A DNA stretch of 42,271 nucleotides from Bacillota bacterium (GTDB taxonomy: Bacteria > Bacillota_I > Bacilli_A > Erysipelotrichales > Erysipelotrichaceae). Within the stretch, counting starts at the first letter, position 1; each line of letters starts with the position of its first letter. The notes beneath the pieces were generated by a model. The model worked only from the letters and a program-made list of their open reading frames with translations. It ran no database searches and was not told the origin of the DNA. Shown in pieces: positions 24,013 to 32,194 of the stretch. A program made the position numbers and the translations under genes. The stretch covers positions 1 through 42,271 of the forward strand of contig JAEWFZ010000022.1 in assembly GCA_023388535.1 (NCBI GenBank). The letters run 5' to 3'.

Positions 24013-24523
24013 ATGGCTCAAAGAAAACGCAAAATCCGATTGGATTAGCGTTGATTTAACGGCGGGAAATGGTTTTGATACTTTGCTGTTAGCTCAACTG
24101 ACTAAAAAAGTGATTGCGGTGGATATTCAAGAAGCTGCGATTCAAGCAACACAAGAAAAAGTAAAAGATTACAACAATGTTGAACTTTATCAACTCGATC
24201 ATCAAAAAATCGATCAGGTGGTTAATACTTGGATTAATCTTGTCGTCATGAATTGTGGGTATTTACCCAATCACGACAAATCGATCCGTACTAACGCCCA
24301 ATCGACCTTAATCGCCCTGACCAAAGTAGAACGACATCTTAAGATAGGTGGATATTTCATCATTACCTGTTACCCAGGTCATCGTGGTGGAAAAGAAGAG
24401 TTAGAGACCGTTAAATTGTGGTTAGGCCACCACCCTAATTATGAAATCACAACCTTCGAATATCCGAAAGCGAATACCCCGATCACTTTTATCGCTTGTA
24501 AAACTTCTATGGATTCTCGTTAG
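23933..24523 (+). CDS. mnmM: YtqB/MnmM family SAM-dependent methyltransferase
   Basis: A 196-residue class I methyltransferase with the AdoMet loop VDLTAGNGFDT near residue 40, VIAVDIQEAAI, and a MNCGYLPNHDK segment in the active-site position. Homologues methylate nm5U to mnm5U in tRNA and follow ytqA in many Firmicutes. It overlaps ytqA by 80 bases in another frame. No later ATG exists before the AdoMet loop, so the long overlap appears real. Its end overlaps the convergent arcC gene by 17 bases. Confidence 0.88.
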   Translation: MKLIKSWRERITTRESSTENTNQRIHKWLKENAKSDWISVDLTAGNGFDTLLLAQLTKKVIAVDIQEAAIQATQEKVKDYNNVELYQLDHQKIDQVVNTWINLVVMNCGYLPNHDKSIRTNAQSTLIALTKVERHLKIGGYFIITCYPGHRGGKEELETVKLWLGHHPNYEITTFEYPKANTPITFIACKTSMDSR

Positions 24524-25448
24524 TCTTATATTCTATAATAGTCCCTACTTGTTGTGAAAGCGCAAGGGGGGCTTTTTCTAAGGAGGTAATAATCGCTTTA
24601 GCGCTCGGGTTTTGTTTTAAGAAGTACTTGCAGGCTTCAATTTTAGGTAACATACTTCCCTTAGCGAAATGGCCTTCTTTTATATAAGTATCGATCTCAG
24701 AAAATTCGATATGATCTAGTTGTTTTTGATCGCGAGTATTGTGATATAAATCGACATAATCCACCGCAGTTAAGATAAGTAAAAGGTCGGCGTTAATGTC
24801 GCTTGCTAATTTTGCACAGGAAAAATCTTTGTCAATGACGGCTTCTACTCCATAGTAGCGATCTTCTTCAGCAACAACCGGAATGCCCCCACCGCCGACA
24901 GTAATTACAATACAATTGGCGTCAATCAATCTTTTAATGGCCGGTAGTTCAACGATGTTTAGAGGTTTAGGTGAAGCAACCACTTTTCGATAACCACGGC
25001 CCGCATCCTCTATATAGCGGTCCCAAGCGTCCATCGCTTCGACCTGCTGTAAGGTATAGAAACTACCGATGGGTTTAGTCGGGTTAACAAAGGCTTGATC
25101 GTCTTTGGCTACCTCTACCTGAGTTAAAACGGTGACCACCTGAGTTTGCTGGTTTCTTTCTTTTAATTCGTTGCTAAGGGCTTGTTGGATATGATAACCA
25201 ATATAGCCTTGTGACATCGCTACCGCTTCGACTAAGGGCATCTCGGGTAGTTTATCATTATGTTTTGAACCTTCTTCAAAGGCCAGATAAATCGTACCGA
25301 CTTGTGGTCCATTACCGTGACCAATCACAATCTGATGACCCATTTCATAGAGGTCGATGATTGTTTTGGCGGTCTTTTTTACCCGCTCTTTTTGTTCGCT
25401 GGGACTATTACCTAAAGCATTGCCACCGAGGGCTATTACAATTTTCAT
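24507..25448 (-). CDS. arcC: Carbamate kinase
   Basis: ArcC makes ATP and carbamate from carbamoyl phosphate and ADP, usually at the end of arginine or agmatine fermentation or purine breakdown. The 313 residues are typical, with ALGGNALG at the start, GHGNGPQVG, SQGYIGYHIQQAL, VTVGGGGIPV and FAKGSMLPKIEA. No arcA, arcB or other carbamoyl phosphate source lies next to it, so the pathway it serves is unknown. It has its own promoter downstream of a terminator, and its end overlaps the convergent methyltransferase gene. Confidence 0.95.
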   Translation of the reverse strand: MKIVIALGGNALGNSPSEQKERVKKTAKTIIDLYEMGHQIVIGHGNGPQVGTIYLAFEEGSKHNDKLPEMPLVEAVAMSQGYIGYHIQQALSNELKERNQQTQVVTVLTQVEVAKDDQAFVNPTKPIGSFYTLQQVEAMDAWDRYIEDAGRGYRKVVASPKPLNIVELPAIKRLIDANCIVITVGGGGIPVVAEEDRYYGVEAVIDKDFSCAKLASDINADLLLILTAVDYVDLYHNTRDQKQLDHIEFSEIDTYIKEGHFAKGSMLPKIEACKYFLKQNPSAKAIITSLEKAPLALSQQVGTIIEYKTNENP

Positions 25449-25470
25449 ATCATCACACTTTCCATTAAAT

Positions 25471-25499
25471 ATTCTACTAAAGTAAAAAGGCTTTGTACA
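25471..25499 (-). promoter_or_regulatory. Sigma-A type promoter of arcC
   Basis: On the minus strand TGTACA (25499-25494), a 17-base spacer and TAGAAT (25476-25471). The predicted start near 25464 leaves a leader of about 16 bases containing GGAAAG. Confidence 0.5.
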
Positions 25500-25505
25500 T
25501 AAAAT

Positions 25506-25536
25506 AATAAAAAAAGAACCGACCCAATCAGTTCTC
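25506..25536 (-). terminator. Strong Rho-independent terminator upstream of arcC
   Basis: Minus strand AGAACTGA pairs with TCGGTTCT (one G-U pair) around TTGGG at 25535-25515, followed by a run of T at 25514-25509. It ends either the suf/5-FCL transcript or a separate short RNA. Confidence 0.85.
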
Positions 25537-25595
25537 TTTTTCTTTAAATTACTACAAGGAAGGAAGGTAGATAACTATTACAATATTTCTATTGC
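25509..25595 (-). ncRNA. Candidate structured small RNA of about 87 nt upstream of arcC
   Basis: A -10 box TATACT at 25607-25602 predicts a start near 25595, and the terminator at 25535-25509 ends it. Between them are two more hairpins. CAATA-GAAA-TATTG lies at 25594-25581. A CTAC/GTAG stem at 25570-25552 presents the loop CTTCCTTCCTT, which is complementary to purine-rich ribosome sites. No ORF of note is present. The layout recalls small regulatory RNAs with C/U-rich loops in Gram-positive bacteria. There is no good -35, so an activator may be needed, or this is only the 3' untranslated region of the suf transcript. Confidence 0.45.
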
Positions 25596-25614
25596 ACCTT
25601 GAGTATACCTTTAT

Positions 25615-25655
25615 TATGTGTGTCCTATGTGAACAAATTATGTGAAATTATGTGA
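25615..25655 (-). repeat. Four CACATA direct repeats at about one-turn spacing
   Basis: On the plus strand TATGTG starts at 25615, 25626, 25639 and 25649 (spacings 11, 13, 10); three copies extend to TATGTGA. They lie just upstream of the TATACT box of the small RNA candidate and end at the stop codon of the cyclo-ligase gene. They could be activator half-sites. Confidence 0.4.
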
Positions 25656-26168
25656 TTATAGGTAACCTTCCTCGGTGATAATTAAATCTAATTGTTTATC
25701 CCAAGATTGCTCCTTAAACTTGACAAAATCTTGTTGAAAAGCCATTCCGATACTAGTACCGGTGAAATCCTTCAAATAGCGATCGTAATAGCCTTTTCCA
25801 AAGCCGATCCGATACTTAGATTCATTAAATCCAATCATGGGAATGATTAAAACTTCTGGAATCATGATTTGACCAGCCCGTGGTTCCCACATTCCAAAAC
25901 GATGCTGGCTCCCCTGCTTGCCCAAGTGATGAAAATGCATTAAATCGCCATCGATTCTAGGTGCAAGTAGAACTTTATCGGGTAATTGTCGAATCAATCG
26001 CATCGTATCAATTTCAAAATCCATCGATAAATAGAGTCCAATCTGTTGATAGGGAGCTAAAAGATCTAAGATTTGTTGATGGATTTTCTCTTCCCAAGAT
26101 TTCTTTACGTTAAAATCTAGGCTTTTACGCTGTCTAATGAGCTGGTTGCGTAAGATTTTTTTATCCAA
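25656..26168 (-). CDS. 5-formyltetrahydrofolate cyclo-ligase
   Basis: This 170-residue enzyme converts 5-formyl-THF to 5,10-methenyl-THF using ATP. Family motifs: KKILRNQLIRQRKSL at the N-terminus, LLAPRIDGDLMHFH in the middle, and the C-terminal GFNESKYRIGFGKGYYDRYL, which binds nucleotide and folate. It overlaps the end of sufB by 8 bases and is the last gene of the suf transcript. The functional link to Fe-S assembly is not obvious. Confidence 0.94.
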   Translation of the reverse strand: MDKKILRNQLIRQRKSLDFNVKKSWEEKIHQQILDLLAPYQQIGLYLSMDFEIDTMRLIRQLPDKVLLAPRIDGDLMHFHHLGKQGSQHRFGMWEPRAGQIMIPEVLIIPMIGFNESKYRIGFGKGYYDRYLKDFTGTSIGMAFQQDFVKFKEQSWDKQLDLIITEEGYL

Positions 26169-27600
26169 CGGAACCTTCCATATCCAATTTTAATAATTGG
26201 TTTAATTCGACCGCATATTCCATTGGCAATTCGCGTGTGAATGGTTCTAAGAATCCCATGATAATGGTTTCTGCTGCTTGTTCTTCGGTCAATCCACGAG
26301 ACATTAGATAGAAAATCTCATCTTCAGAAATACGTGATACCGCCGCTTCATGTTCTATGATCGACTGGTTATTGGCTACCGTATTGACTGGTTTAGTATC
26401 CGAGCGCGAGATTTCATCTAAGAGTAAAGTATCACATTCGATTTTTGAAATAGCACCAGCCGCACGAGCGCTATGAGAGACTAAACCACGATAGTTTACT
26501 TCACCGCCATTGCGGGCAACGGATTTTGAAATAATTGTAGATTTAGTATTTTCAGCCGCATGGATCATTTTCGCTCCTGCGTCCAAGACTTGATTTTTCC
26601 CAGCCACCGCTATCGATATGGTTAAACCGCGAGCATGATCACCGGCTAAGACGCAGGTCGGATATTTCATCGTTTTAGAAGAACCGATATTACCATCAAT
26701 CCATTCCATTTGCCCGTGCTCAAATACCTTGGCCCGTTTAGTCACTAGGTTTAAGACATTGGTCGACCAGTTTTGAATCGTAGAATAGCGACATTTAGCA
26801 TTTTTATGAACAATAATTTCAACGACCGCTGCATGCAGTGATTCTTCAGACCAAATTGGTGCGGTACAGCCTTCGACATAATGTACGTCCGCCCCTTCAT
26901 CGACAATGATTAAAGTTCTCTCGAACTGTCCCATGGCCTGTGAGTTAATTCTAAAATACGATTGTAATGGTTTTTCTAAAGTAACGCCTTTAGGTACATA
27001 GATAAAACTTCCACCCGACCAAACAGCCGTATTTAAGGCCGCAAATTTATTGTCTTGATGAGGAACAATGGTTCCAAAAAAGCGTTTAAAGAGTTGTTCA
27101 TGCTCTCTTAAAGCGGTATCGGTATCTAAAAAGATAATACCTTTTTCTTCAACTTCTTCAAGCATCGAGTGATAAACCATTTCCGAGTCATACTGAGTAG
27201 CTACCCCGGATAAATATTTGGCTTCAGCTTCTGGGATACCTAGTTTTTTAAAGGTATCACGAATTTCCTTAGGGACATCTTCCCATCGTTTTTCCATATC
27301 TTGACTTGAACGCGAATAGTAAATAAAATCGTCAAAATCAATATCATTCAAATCAACGCCCCATTGTGGCATTGGTTTATCATAGAAGGTTTGTAAAGCA
27401 TCTAAGCGCAATTGTAACATCCATTCGGGTTCGTTTTTCATTTCTGATATTTTACGAACGACCTCTTCGCTTAAGCCTTTCCCGGTACTGAAGACTACTT
27501 CGGCTTTATCGTGAAACCCGTATTGATAATCGGTATCGGGAAGATATTCTAGTTTTTCTTCGAGTATCGCTTTATTATCTTTAGTCATTGTTCTCTTCAC
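26161..27600 (-). CDS. sufB: Fe-S cluster assembly scaffold SufB
   Basis: SufB is the main scaffold subunit of the SufBCD complex. The 479-residue protein has the family blocks SGGSFIYVPKGV, YVEGCTAP, HENGQ-like EHGQMEWIDGN, KIECDTLLLDEISRSDT and the C-terminal FYLMSRGLTEEQA. It is the last suf gene in the order sufC-D-S-U-B, overlaps sufU by 20 bases, and precedes the folate enzyme gene. Length and motifs look complete. Confidence 0.96.
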   Translation of the reverse strand: MKRTMTKDNKAILEEKLEYLPDTDYQYGFHDKAEVVFSTGKGLSEEVVRKISEMKNEPEWMLQLRLDALQTFYDKPMPQWGVDLNDIDFDDFIYYSRSSQDMEKRWEDVPKEIRDTFKKLGIPEAEAKYLSGVATQYDSEMVYHSMLEEVEEKGIIFLDTDTALREHEQLFKRFFGTIVPHQDNKFAALNTAVWSGGSFIYVPKGVTLEKPLQSYFRINSQAMGQFERTLIIVDEGADVHYVEGCTAPIWSEESLHAAVVEIIVHKNAKCRYSTIQNWSTNVLNLVTKRAKVFEHGQMEWIDGNIGSSKTMKYPTCVLAGDHARGLTISIAVAGKNQVLDAGAKMIHAAENTKSTIISKSVARNGGEVNYRGLVSHSARAAGAISKIECDTLLLDEISRSDTKPVNTVANNQSIIEHEAAVSRISEDEIFYLMSRGLTEEQAAETIIMGFLEPFTRELPMEYAVELNQLLKLDMEGSVG

Positions 27601-28036
27601 TTTCTTTTATAATCTCGGTAATAGCATTCCAGCCAATCGTGGCACAACCAATCCGATTGGCTTGTTTTCCTACATTCTTGAAAGCTACCGCTTCCACTAA
27701 TACATCTTCATCGTATTCTTTTAGATCAATCATGCTTTGGTATTCTTTAATGATGGCAGTGGCTTCTTCAAAGGTTTTTCCTTTGAGTAAATCCGTCATC
27801 ATGGAAGTCGATGCGGTTGAGATGGTACAAGCAATACCATCAAAGCGAATATCTTCAATAACGCCATCCTTTATCTTGGCATAGACGGTAATATCATCGA
27901 TACAAGAGTCCATCGCCATATGTTTGTGGTGATAATCATCGCTTTCGGGTTGTTTTTTGTTATGCGGATATTGATAATGATCCATGATTAATTCTCGTAA
28001 GAACATCGGATCTTCTAAATATTTTTTATAATCCAT
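27581..28036 (-). CDS. sufU: SufU zinc-dependent sulfur acceptor
   Basis: SufU receives persulfide sulfur from SufS in Gram-positive SUF systems. The 151-residue protein keeps the three conserved cysteines in SCIDD, GIACTIS and RIGCATIGW and an Asp two residues after the first cysteine, which together form the zinc site. The usual CGD motif reads CID here. The gene sits between sufS and sufB in standard Firmicutes order. Confidence 0.93.
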   Translation of the reverse strand: MDYKKYLEDPMFLRELIMDHYQYPHNKKQPESDDYHHKHMAMDSCIDDITVYAKIKDGVIEDIRFDGIACTISTASTSMMTDLLKGKTFEEATAIIKEYQSMIDLKEYDEDVLVEAVAFKNVGKQANRIGCATIGWNAITEIIKESEENND

Positions 28037-28045
28037 GACAACCTC

Positions 28046-29272
28046 CTATAAATATAAATCGATCGTTTTTTCTAACGATATTTCGGATAAGACTTGAATA
28101 AAATAATCTATTTCAGCAAAGGTATTGTAGAAATAAAGACTAATTCTAACGGATTCACCAGCACCAATGACTTTAGGTAGCAATTTAGCGCAATGAGTGC
28201 CGGCTCTAACCGCAATCCCGTGATGCGATAAGTAGCTTGCGACATCCTGAGCAAAGATTCCTTTGACATTGAAAGAAATCAAAGCAATATCAGGGTTTGG
28301 ATTCAAGATAATGACATGATCCAAAGCTTCTAACTTTGGATATAAATAATTCAATAGTTCTAATTCACGTTGATGAATTTGTTCCATCGAAAGTTTTGAT
28401 AAATATTTGATGCTTTCACCAAAACCTAGTACCCCTTCAATATTACGGGTTCCTGGCTCGAAACGATCGGGTATCTTTGAAAATGTGATGCGGCCATCTT
28501 GATAAAAGCGCGAGTTAGCTCCTCCGCCCATTAAGACTGGATTTAGTTTTTCTAATTCACTGTATTTGCCATAGAGCACTCCGACCCCATTGGGACCACA
28601 CATCTTGTGTGCGCTAAAGGCATAGAAGTCACAATCTAAAGCTTGCATATCTAATGGCAGATGAGGAGCGGCTTGGGCACCATCGACGATTACTTTGGCT
28701 CCGACTTGATGGGCTCTTTTAATCACATCAGCAATCGGATTGATATAGCCTAATACATTAGAAACATGATTAATAGCTACCAATTTTGTATTCTCAGTTA
28801 TCGTTTCTTCCAAATTCTCAGTGACTATTTTACCCAATTCATCACTCTGTAAATAAGCTAGTTGACATCCGGTTTCATGGACAATATTGAAAATAGGTAA
28901 AATATTGGAAGAATGTTCACTAAGCACCGTAACCACGCGGTCCTTTTCGCTAATCGAGTTTAACAGTCCCAAAGCCACGATATTAATGGCTTCCGTGGTT
29001 CCGGAAGTTAAGATAATTTCGTTGGCTTGAGCGTTAATAAATTGGGCTACTTGCGTACGTACCGCATCAAAGCGTGAGGTAACCACGCCCGATAATTCAT
29101 AATCCCCACGATGGACATTAACGTTCTCCTCTTGGTAATAATGAAGTACCCGATCGATTACGGATTGTGGTTTGAAGGTGGTAGCGCCATTATCAAAATA
29201 GACTAAAGGGTGTTGTTCCATAGTCCTAGAAAGCATCGGAAAATCAGATCGAATGGATTCCCAATCAATCAT
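28046..29272 (-). CDS. sufS: Cysteine desulfurase SufS
   Basis: A 408-residue PLP enzyme that removes sulfur from cysteine for Fe-S assembly. The PLP lysine is in FSAHKMCGPNG near residue 225 and the catalytic cysteine is in VRAGTHCAKLL near residue 363. FDNGATTFKP near the start and SGTTEAIN are also conserved. It overlaps sufD by 8 bases and is followed by sufU after 9 bases. Confidence 0.96.
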   Translation of the reverse strand: MIDWESIRSDFPMLSRTMEQHPLVYFDNGATTFKPQSVIDRVLHYYQEENVNVHRGDYELSGVVTSRFDAVRTQVAQFINAQANEIILTSGTTEAINIVALGLLNSISEKDRVVTVLSEHSSNILPIFNIVHETGCQLAYLQSDELGKIVTENLEETITENTKLVAINHVSNVLGYINPIADVIKRAHQVGAKVIVDGAQAAPHLPLDMQALDCDFYAFSAHKMCGPNGVGVLYGKYSELEKLNPVLMGGGANSRFYQDGRITFSKIPDRFEPGTRNIEGVLGFGESIKYLSKLSMEQIHQRELELLNYLYPKLEALDHVIILNPNPDIALISFNVKGIFAQDVASYLSHHGIAVRAGTHCAKLLPKVIGAGESVRISLYFYNTFAEIDYFIQVLSEISLEKTIDLYL

Positions 29273-30086
29273 GTATTAACACCTTCGATTCAAACAATTC
29301 TGCTAAGCTGTTAAAGATGGCTTCATCTTTAATATGTTCTAAAACCGGCATCACATAACCCAGACTTAGTAGTCTAATAACTGTTTTTATATCCAGTCCC
29401 CGGGATTGCAAATAGTAAATTTCATTGGGATCCGGTTGACCAACGGTAGCTGCATGGGAAGCCTTAACATCATTTTCATCAATGATTAGTTGAGGGAAAA
29501 CCCGCGCACGCGGCTTGTCATCCATGTTCATGATGCGATTTTGTTGATGCGTTTCTGATTTCTTCATTCCCTTAAGGATATGGGATTGAACATCTAGTAA
29601 GTATTGAGCGCCCGAATAAACCATGCCATAGTTTTGGACATGAGCGTAGGTATGGGGCGCATGATGAATAATTTGTTGATTCCAATCGACAATACCACTA
29701 ACTACCGAAGCGCTTCTTAAATGGAAATTAGAATGACGTCCAGTTAATTTAACCGCGCTCTTTCTAATCACATTTTGGTGGCTTAGTTCAGCTATGTAAT
29801 AGAGTAAATGTGCACCCTCAAAAAGTTCAATCGACTCATTGACCTTATATTCGTGAGTTTCATCATAAATCCAAAGAATTGAATAATTACTATGTGGTTT
29901 AGCCGCAATATAGAGATTGAAATCGTGATTTCCTTTTACAAAAACAATTAATTGGCCACTATCGTTTTCTGAAATTGTTAAATGCAAGTCTTGAAAACGA
30001 TCGGTATCAACGACCACCATATAATCCTTAAGATCACGAGTTTCAAGTTTATTCGTTTCGATTAAAACCGGTTCCAGCTTACTCAT
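29265..30086 (-). CDS. sufD: Short Fe-S cluster assembly protein SufD
   Basis: The position between sufC and sufS and the C-terminal block SHAATVGQPDPNEIYYLQSRGLD identify SufD, partner of SufB in the scaffold complex. It is only 273 residues, whereas many SufD proteins exceed 400. The N-terminal helical region appears missing or much reduced, and the beta-helix core and C-terminal helices are kept. Starts and ends overlap the neighbours by 8 bases each, so it is not a frameshift remnant. Short SufD forms exist in some lineages; I cannot say how common they are here. Confidence 0.88.
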   Translation of the reverse strand: MSKLEPVLIETNKLETRDLKDYMVVVDTDRFQDLHLTISENDSGQLIVFVKGNHDFNLYIAAKPHSNYSILWIYDETHEYKVNESIELFEGAHLLYYIAELSHQNVIRKSAVKLTGRHSNFHLRSASVVSGIVDWNQQIIHHAPHTYAHVQNYGMVYSGAQYLLDVQSHILKGMKKSETHQQNRIMNMDDKPRARVFPQLIIDENDVKASHAATVGQPDPNEIYYLQSRGLDIKTVIRLLSLGYVMPVLEHIKDEAIFNSLAELFESKVLIHD

Positions 30087-30906
30087 GTGGTACTTCCTTG
30101 AGACTGGAGATATGGCCTTCCGAAGCTAGGACCGGACGTTGGTGTTGATCTTGTTTATGTATATCGATACCGAGTTCATCTTTAATCCATTCGTAGCCTT
30201 CTTTATCGATGCGGTTGACTAAAGAGCCATCGCTGGAGACTACTATTTTTCCATCGATCATGACATGAGTGTGGGTTGGTTCTAAGAGTTTGAAGAAGCG
30301 ATCGTAATGGGAAACTACCACTAAGCCGTTCTTGCGGGTCTTAAACGATTCTTGTAAAACATCCGCCACGACCCGTAAAGCATCGACATCTAAACCCGAA
30401 TCGATTTCATCCAGTAATGCAAATCTTGGTTCTAGTAATAACATTTGTAAGATTTCATTACGTTTCTTTTCACCACCAGAAAAACCAACGTTTAAGAAGC
30501 GATGCGCTAAATCCGATTCCATTTCTAGTTTAGATATAGCCCCTTCCATCTTTTTAACAAACTCAAACAAACCAATTGGATTTTCACGACGGGCATTGAT
30601 TGCGGCTTTCATAAAGTCCGAATTAGTTACCCCGTCAATAGCTTGTGGATACTGCATGCCTAAAAACAACCCTGCTTGAGCACGTTCGTCTACTTCCATT
30701 TCCAAGACGTTCTTTCCATCTAGTTCAATCGTGCCTGAGGTTACTTCATAGGTTGGATGACCCATTATCGACATTAATAAAGTCGATTTACCATTTCCAT
30801 TAGGTCCCATAATCGCATGAATTTGACCTTCTTCAACAGTCAAATTTACGCCTTTTAATATTTCCTTGCCATCAATAGCAACATGTAAGTCTTTGATAAT
30901 CAACAT
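30079..30906 (-). CDS. sufC: Fe-S cluster assembly ATPase SufC
   Basis: SufC is the ABC-type ATPase that drives shape changes in the SufBD scaffold. The 275-residue protein has Walker A GPNGNGKST near residue 35, signature FSGGEKKRNE near residue 143, and Walker B FALLDEIDSGLD. A tail of about 25 residues beyond the usual SufC end (after GIDIHK) is poorly conserved in kind. It is the first gene of the operon. The nearest AAAGG is about 16 bases before the ATG, so the ribosome site is weak. Confidence 0.95.
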   Translation of the reverse strand: MLIIKDLHVAIDGKEILKGVNLTVEEGQIHAIMGPNGNGKSTLLMSIMGHPTYEVTSGTIELDGKNVLEMEVDERAQAGLFLGMQYPQAIDGVTNSDFMKAAINARRENPIGLFEFVKKMEGAISKLEMESDLAHRFLNVGFSGGEKKRNEILQMLLLEPRFALLDEIDSGLDVDALRVVADVLQESFKTRKNGLVVVSHYDRFFKLLEPTHTHVMIDGKIVVSSDGSLVNRIDKEGYEWIKDELGIDIHKQDQHQRPVLASEGHISSLKEVPHE

Positions 30907-30949
30907 TTAGTTTAAAAACCAGCCTTTCTTTCTTCTTATGACGAATGAT

Positions 30950-30958
30950 ATTATAACA
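30950..30958 (-). promoter_or_regulatory. Extended -10 promoter of the suf operon
   Basis: TGTTATAAT on the minus strand (TATAAT at 30955-30950), start near 30943. No -35 match. The 190-base divergent region 30907-31096 otherwise holds the prsA promoter and no ORF. Confidence 0.6.
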
Positions 30959-31043
30959 CAATAGCGCTTATAGGTCGTGTTTTGTGATTACTCTTCAGCC
31001 TATTTTAAGCTGTCTATGGTTGAATGTTGTGAGTCGTTAATAT

Positions 31044-31072
31044 TTGTATAATGACAACAAATAGAATATAAT
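31044..31072 (+). promoter_or_regulatory. Promoter of the prsA-like operon
   Basis: TTGTAT (31044-31049), a 17-base spacer and TATAAT (31067-31072), with a start near 31079 and AAGGAG ahead of ATG 31097. Confidence 0.65.
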
Positions 31073-31096
31073 GGATAAGTTAAAAAGGAGACGAAC

Positions 31097-32194
31097 ATGG
31101 TAGATTTTATTAAAAAGCAATGGTTTGTCCTACTGATTGGATTAGTCTTTCTAATCGGTATTGGATATTACATTGTTGATAAACAAAGTAATGTCGTTAA
31201 AGGTAAAACTGTTAATGGAGAAGCGATTGTATTCTCAATTAATGACAAAAATGTTACCGCAGACGAAGTTTATGAAAATGCGAAAGAGGCTTACGAAGCG
31301 AATTTGGCAGCCTTGCGTTACCAAATAGAAATTGTAGACCAAACAATGGAACTTACGGATGATGAGAAAACCCAAGCTCAAATTACCATCCAAGGATTAA
31401 AAGCCAATAGTGAACAACAATTCGGGAAGAACTACAAAGACGAACTAGGTAGTGTCTTAACCGCCATCGGCTTTGACGGATACCAAGATCTCGAAAAATT
31501 CGCCGGTTTTACCCTAAAGTATAACCGTATGCTAAAGGACTTCTTAAAGAACAACCAAGATCCTTACTGGACTACTTTAGAAAAGAACCTAAAACCAAGA
31601 CTGGTATCTCACATCATCGTTAGTATTAAGGATTTCGAAAACATAACAGCGGAAGAACAAAAATTAATGGATGATATAAAAGCAGCTTTGGCTAAAGGAG
31701 ATAGTTTCGCAAGTGTAGCTCAAAAATATTCTCAAGATGGCGCAGCAGCCAACGGTGGCTCACTCGGCTTTAACCACGCCCAATCACAACTCGATCAAGA
31801 TTTTCTAAAAGCAATGTTAGAACTCAAACAGGGTGAAGTATCGGACTGGGTAAAAACACAATTTGGTTATCACTTAATTAAAATCGATGCGACTGATTTC
31901 GATACCATTATGAGCACAACTGAAAATGCTGAACAAGTCTTACAAACTGTTTTAAATAGTAATAAGGATTTTATTGGTAAAGCTTTGCAAAAACAAATCG
32001 ATGACAACAAGCTTACCGTAACTTTTGCTAATGATGAAATTAAAGAAGCTATTTTAAGACATTATGGTTTAATTCAAGATGAGACCCCTACTGAGACTCC
32101 AGTAGAAACTCCAGTAGAGACTCCTACAGAGACACCAGCAGAAACGCCTGTTGAAACCCCTGCAGAAACAGAAACCGATGGAGGTACTAATTAA
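31097..32194 (+). CDS. Membrane-anchored parvulin-type foldase, PrsA-like
   Basis: The 365-residue protein has an N-terminal membrane helix (residues about 8-27), a helical SurA/PrsA-like part, and a parvulin domain at residues about 170-280 (SHIIVS, YSQDGAAANGGSLGF, GEVSDWVKTQFGYHLIKI). It helps fold exported proteins on the outer face. Its C-terminus has seven ETPx repeats (residues about 329-357), an extended, possibly wall-spanning low-complexity tail. It is followed with one base overlap by a lipoprotein gene of related design. Confidence 0.88.
   Translation: MVDFIKKQWFVLLIGLVFLIGIGYYIVDKQSNVVKGKTVNGEAIVFSINDKNVTADEVYENAKEAYEANLAALRYQIEIVDQTMELTDDEKTQAQITIQGLKANSEQQFGKNYKDELGSVLTAIGFDGYQDLEKFAGFTLKYNRMLKDFLKNNQDPYWTTLEKNLKPRLVSHIIVSIKDFENITAEEQKLMDDIKAALAKGDSFASVAQKYSQDGAAANGGSLGFNHAQSQLDQDFLKAMLELKQGEVSDWVKTQFGYHLIKIDATDFDTIMSTTENAEQVLQTVLNSNKDFIGKALQKQIDDNKLTVTFANDEIKEAILRHYGLIQDETPTETPVETPVETPTETPAETPVETPAETETDGGTN

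Noticed and set aside
24556..24580. Plus-strand terminator for the methyltransferase inside arcC (AAAGC...GCTTTTT)
   Set aside because: Only about 5 bp of stem, mostly A-T, with a long loop, within a coding region. Too weak to list.
32090..32175. Short tandem repeats resembling a CRISPR or minisatellite
   Set aside because: They encode the ETPx repeats in frame within the foldase gene; units are 12 bases with no spacers.
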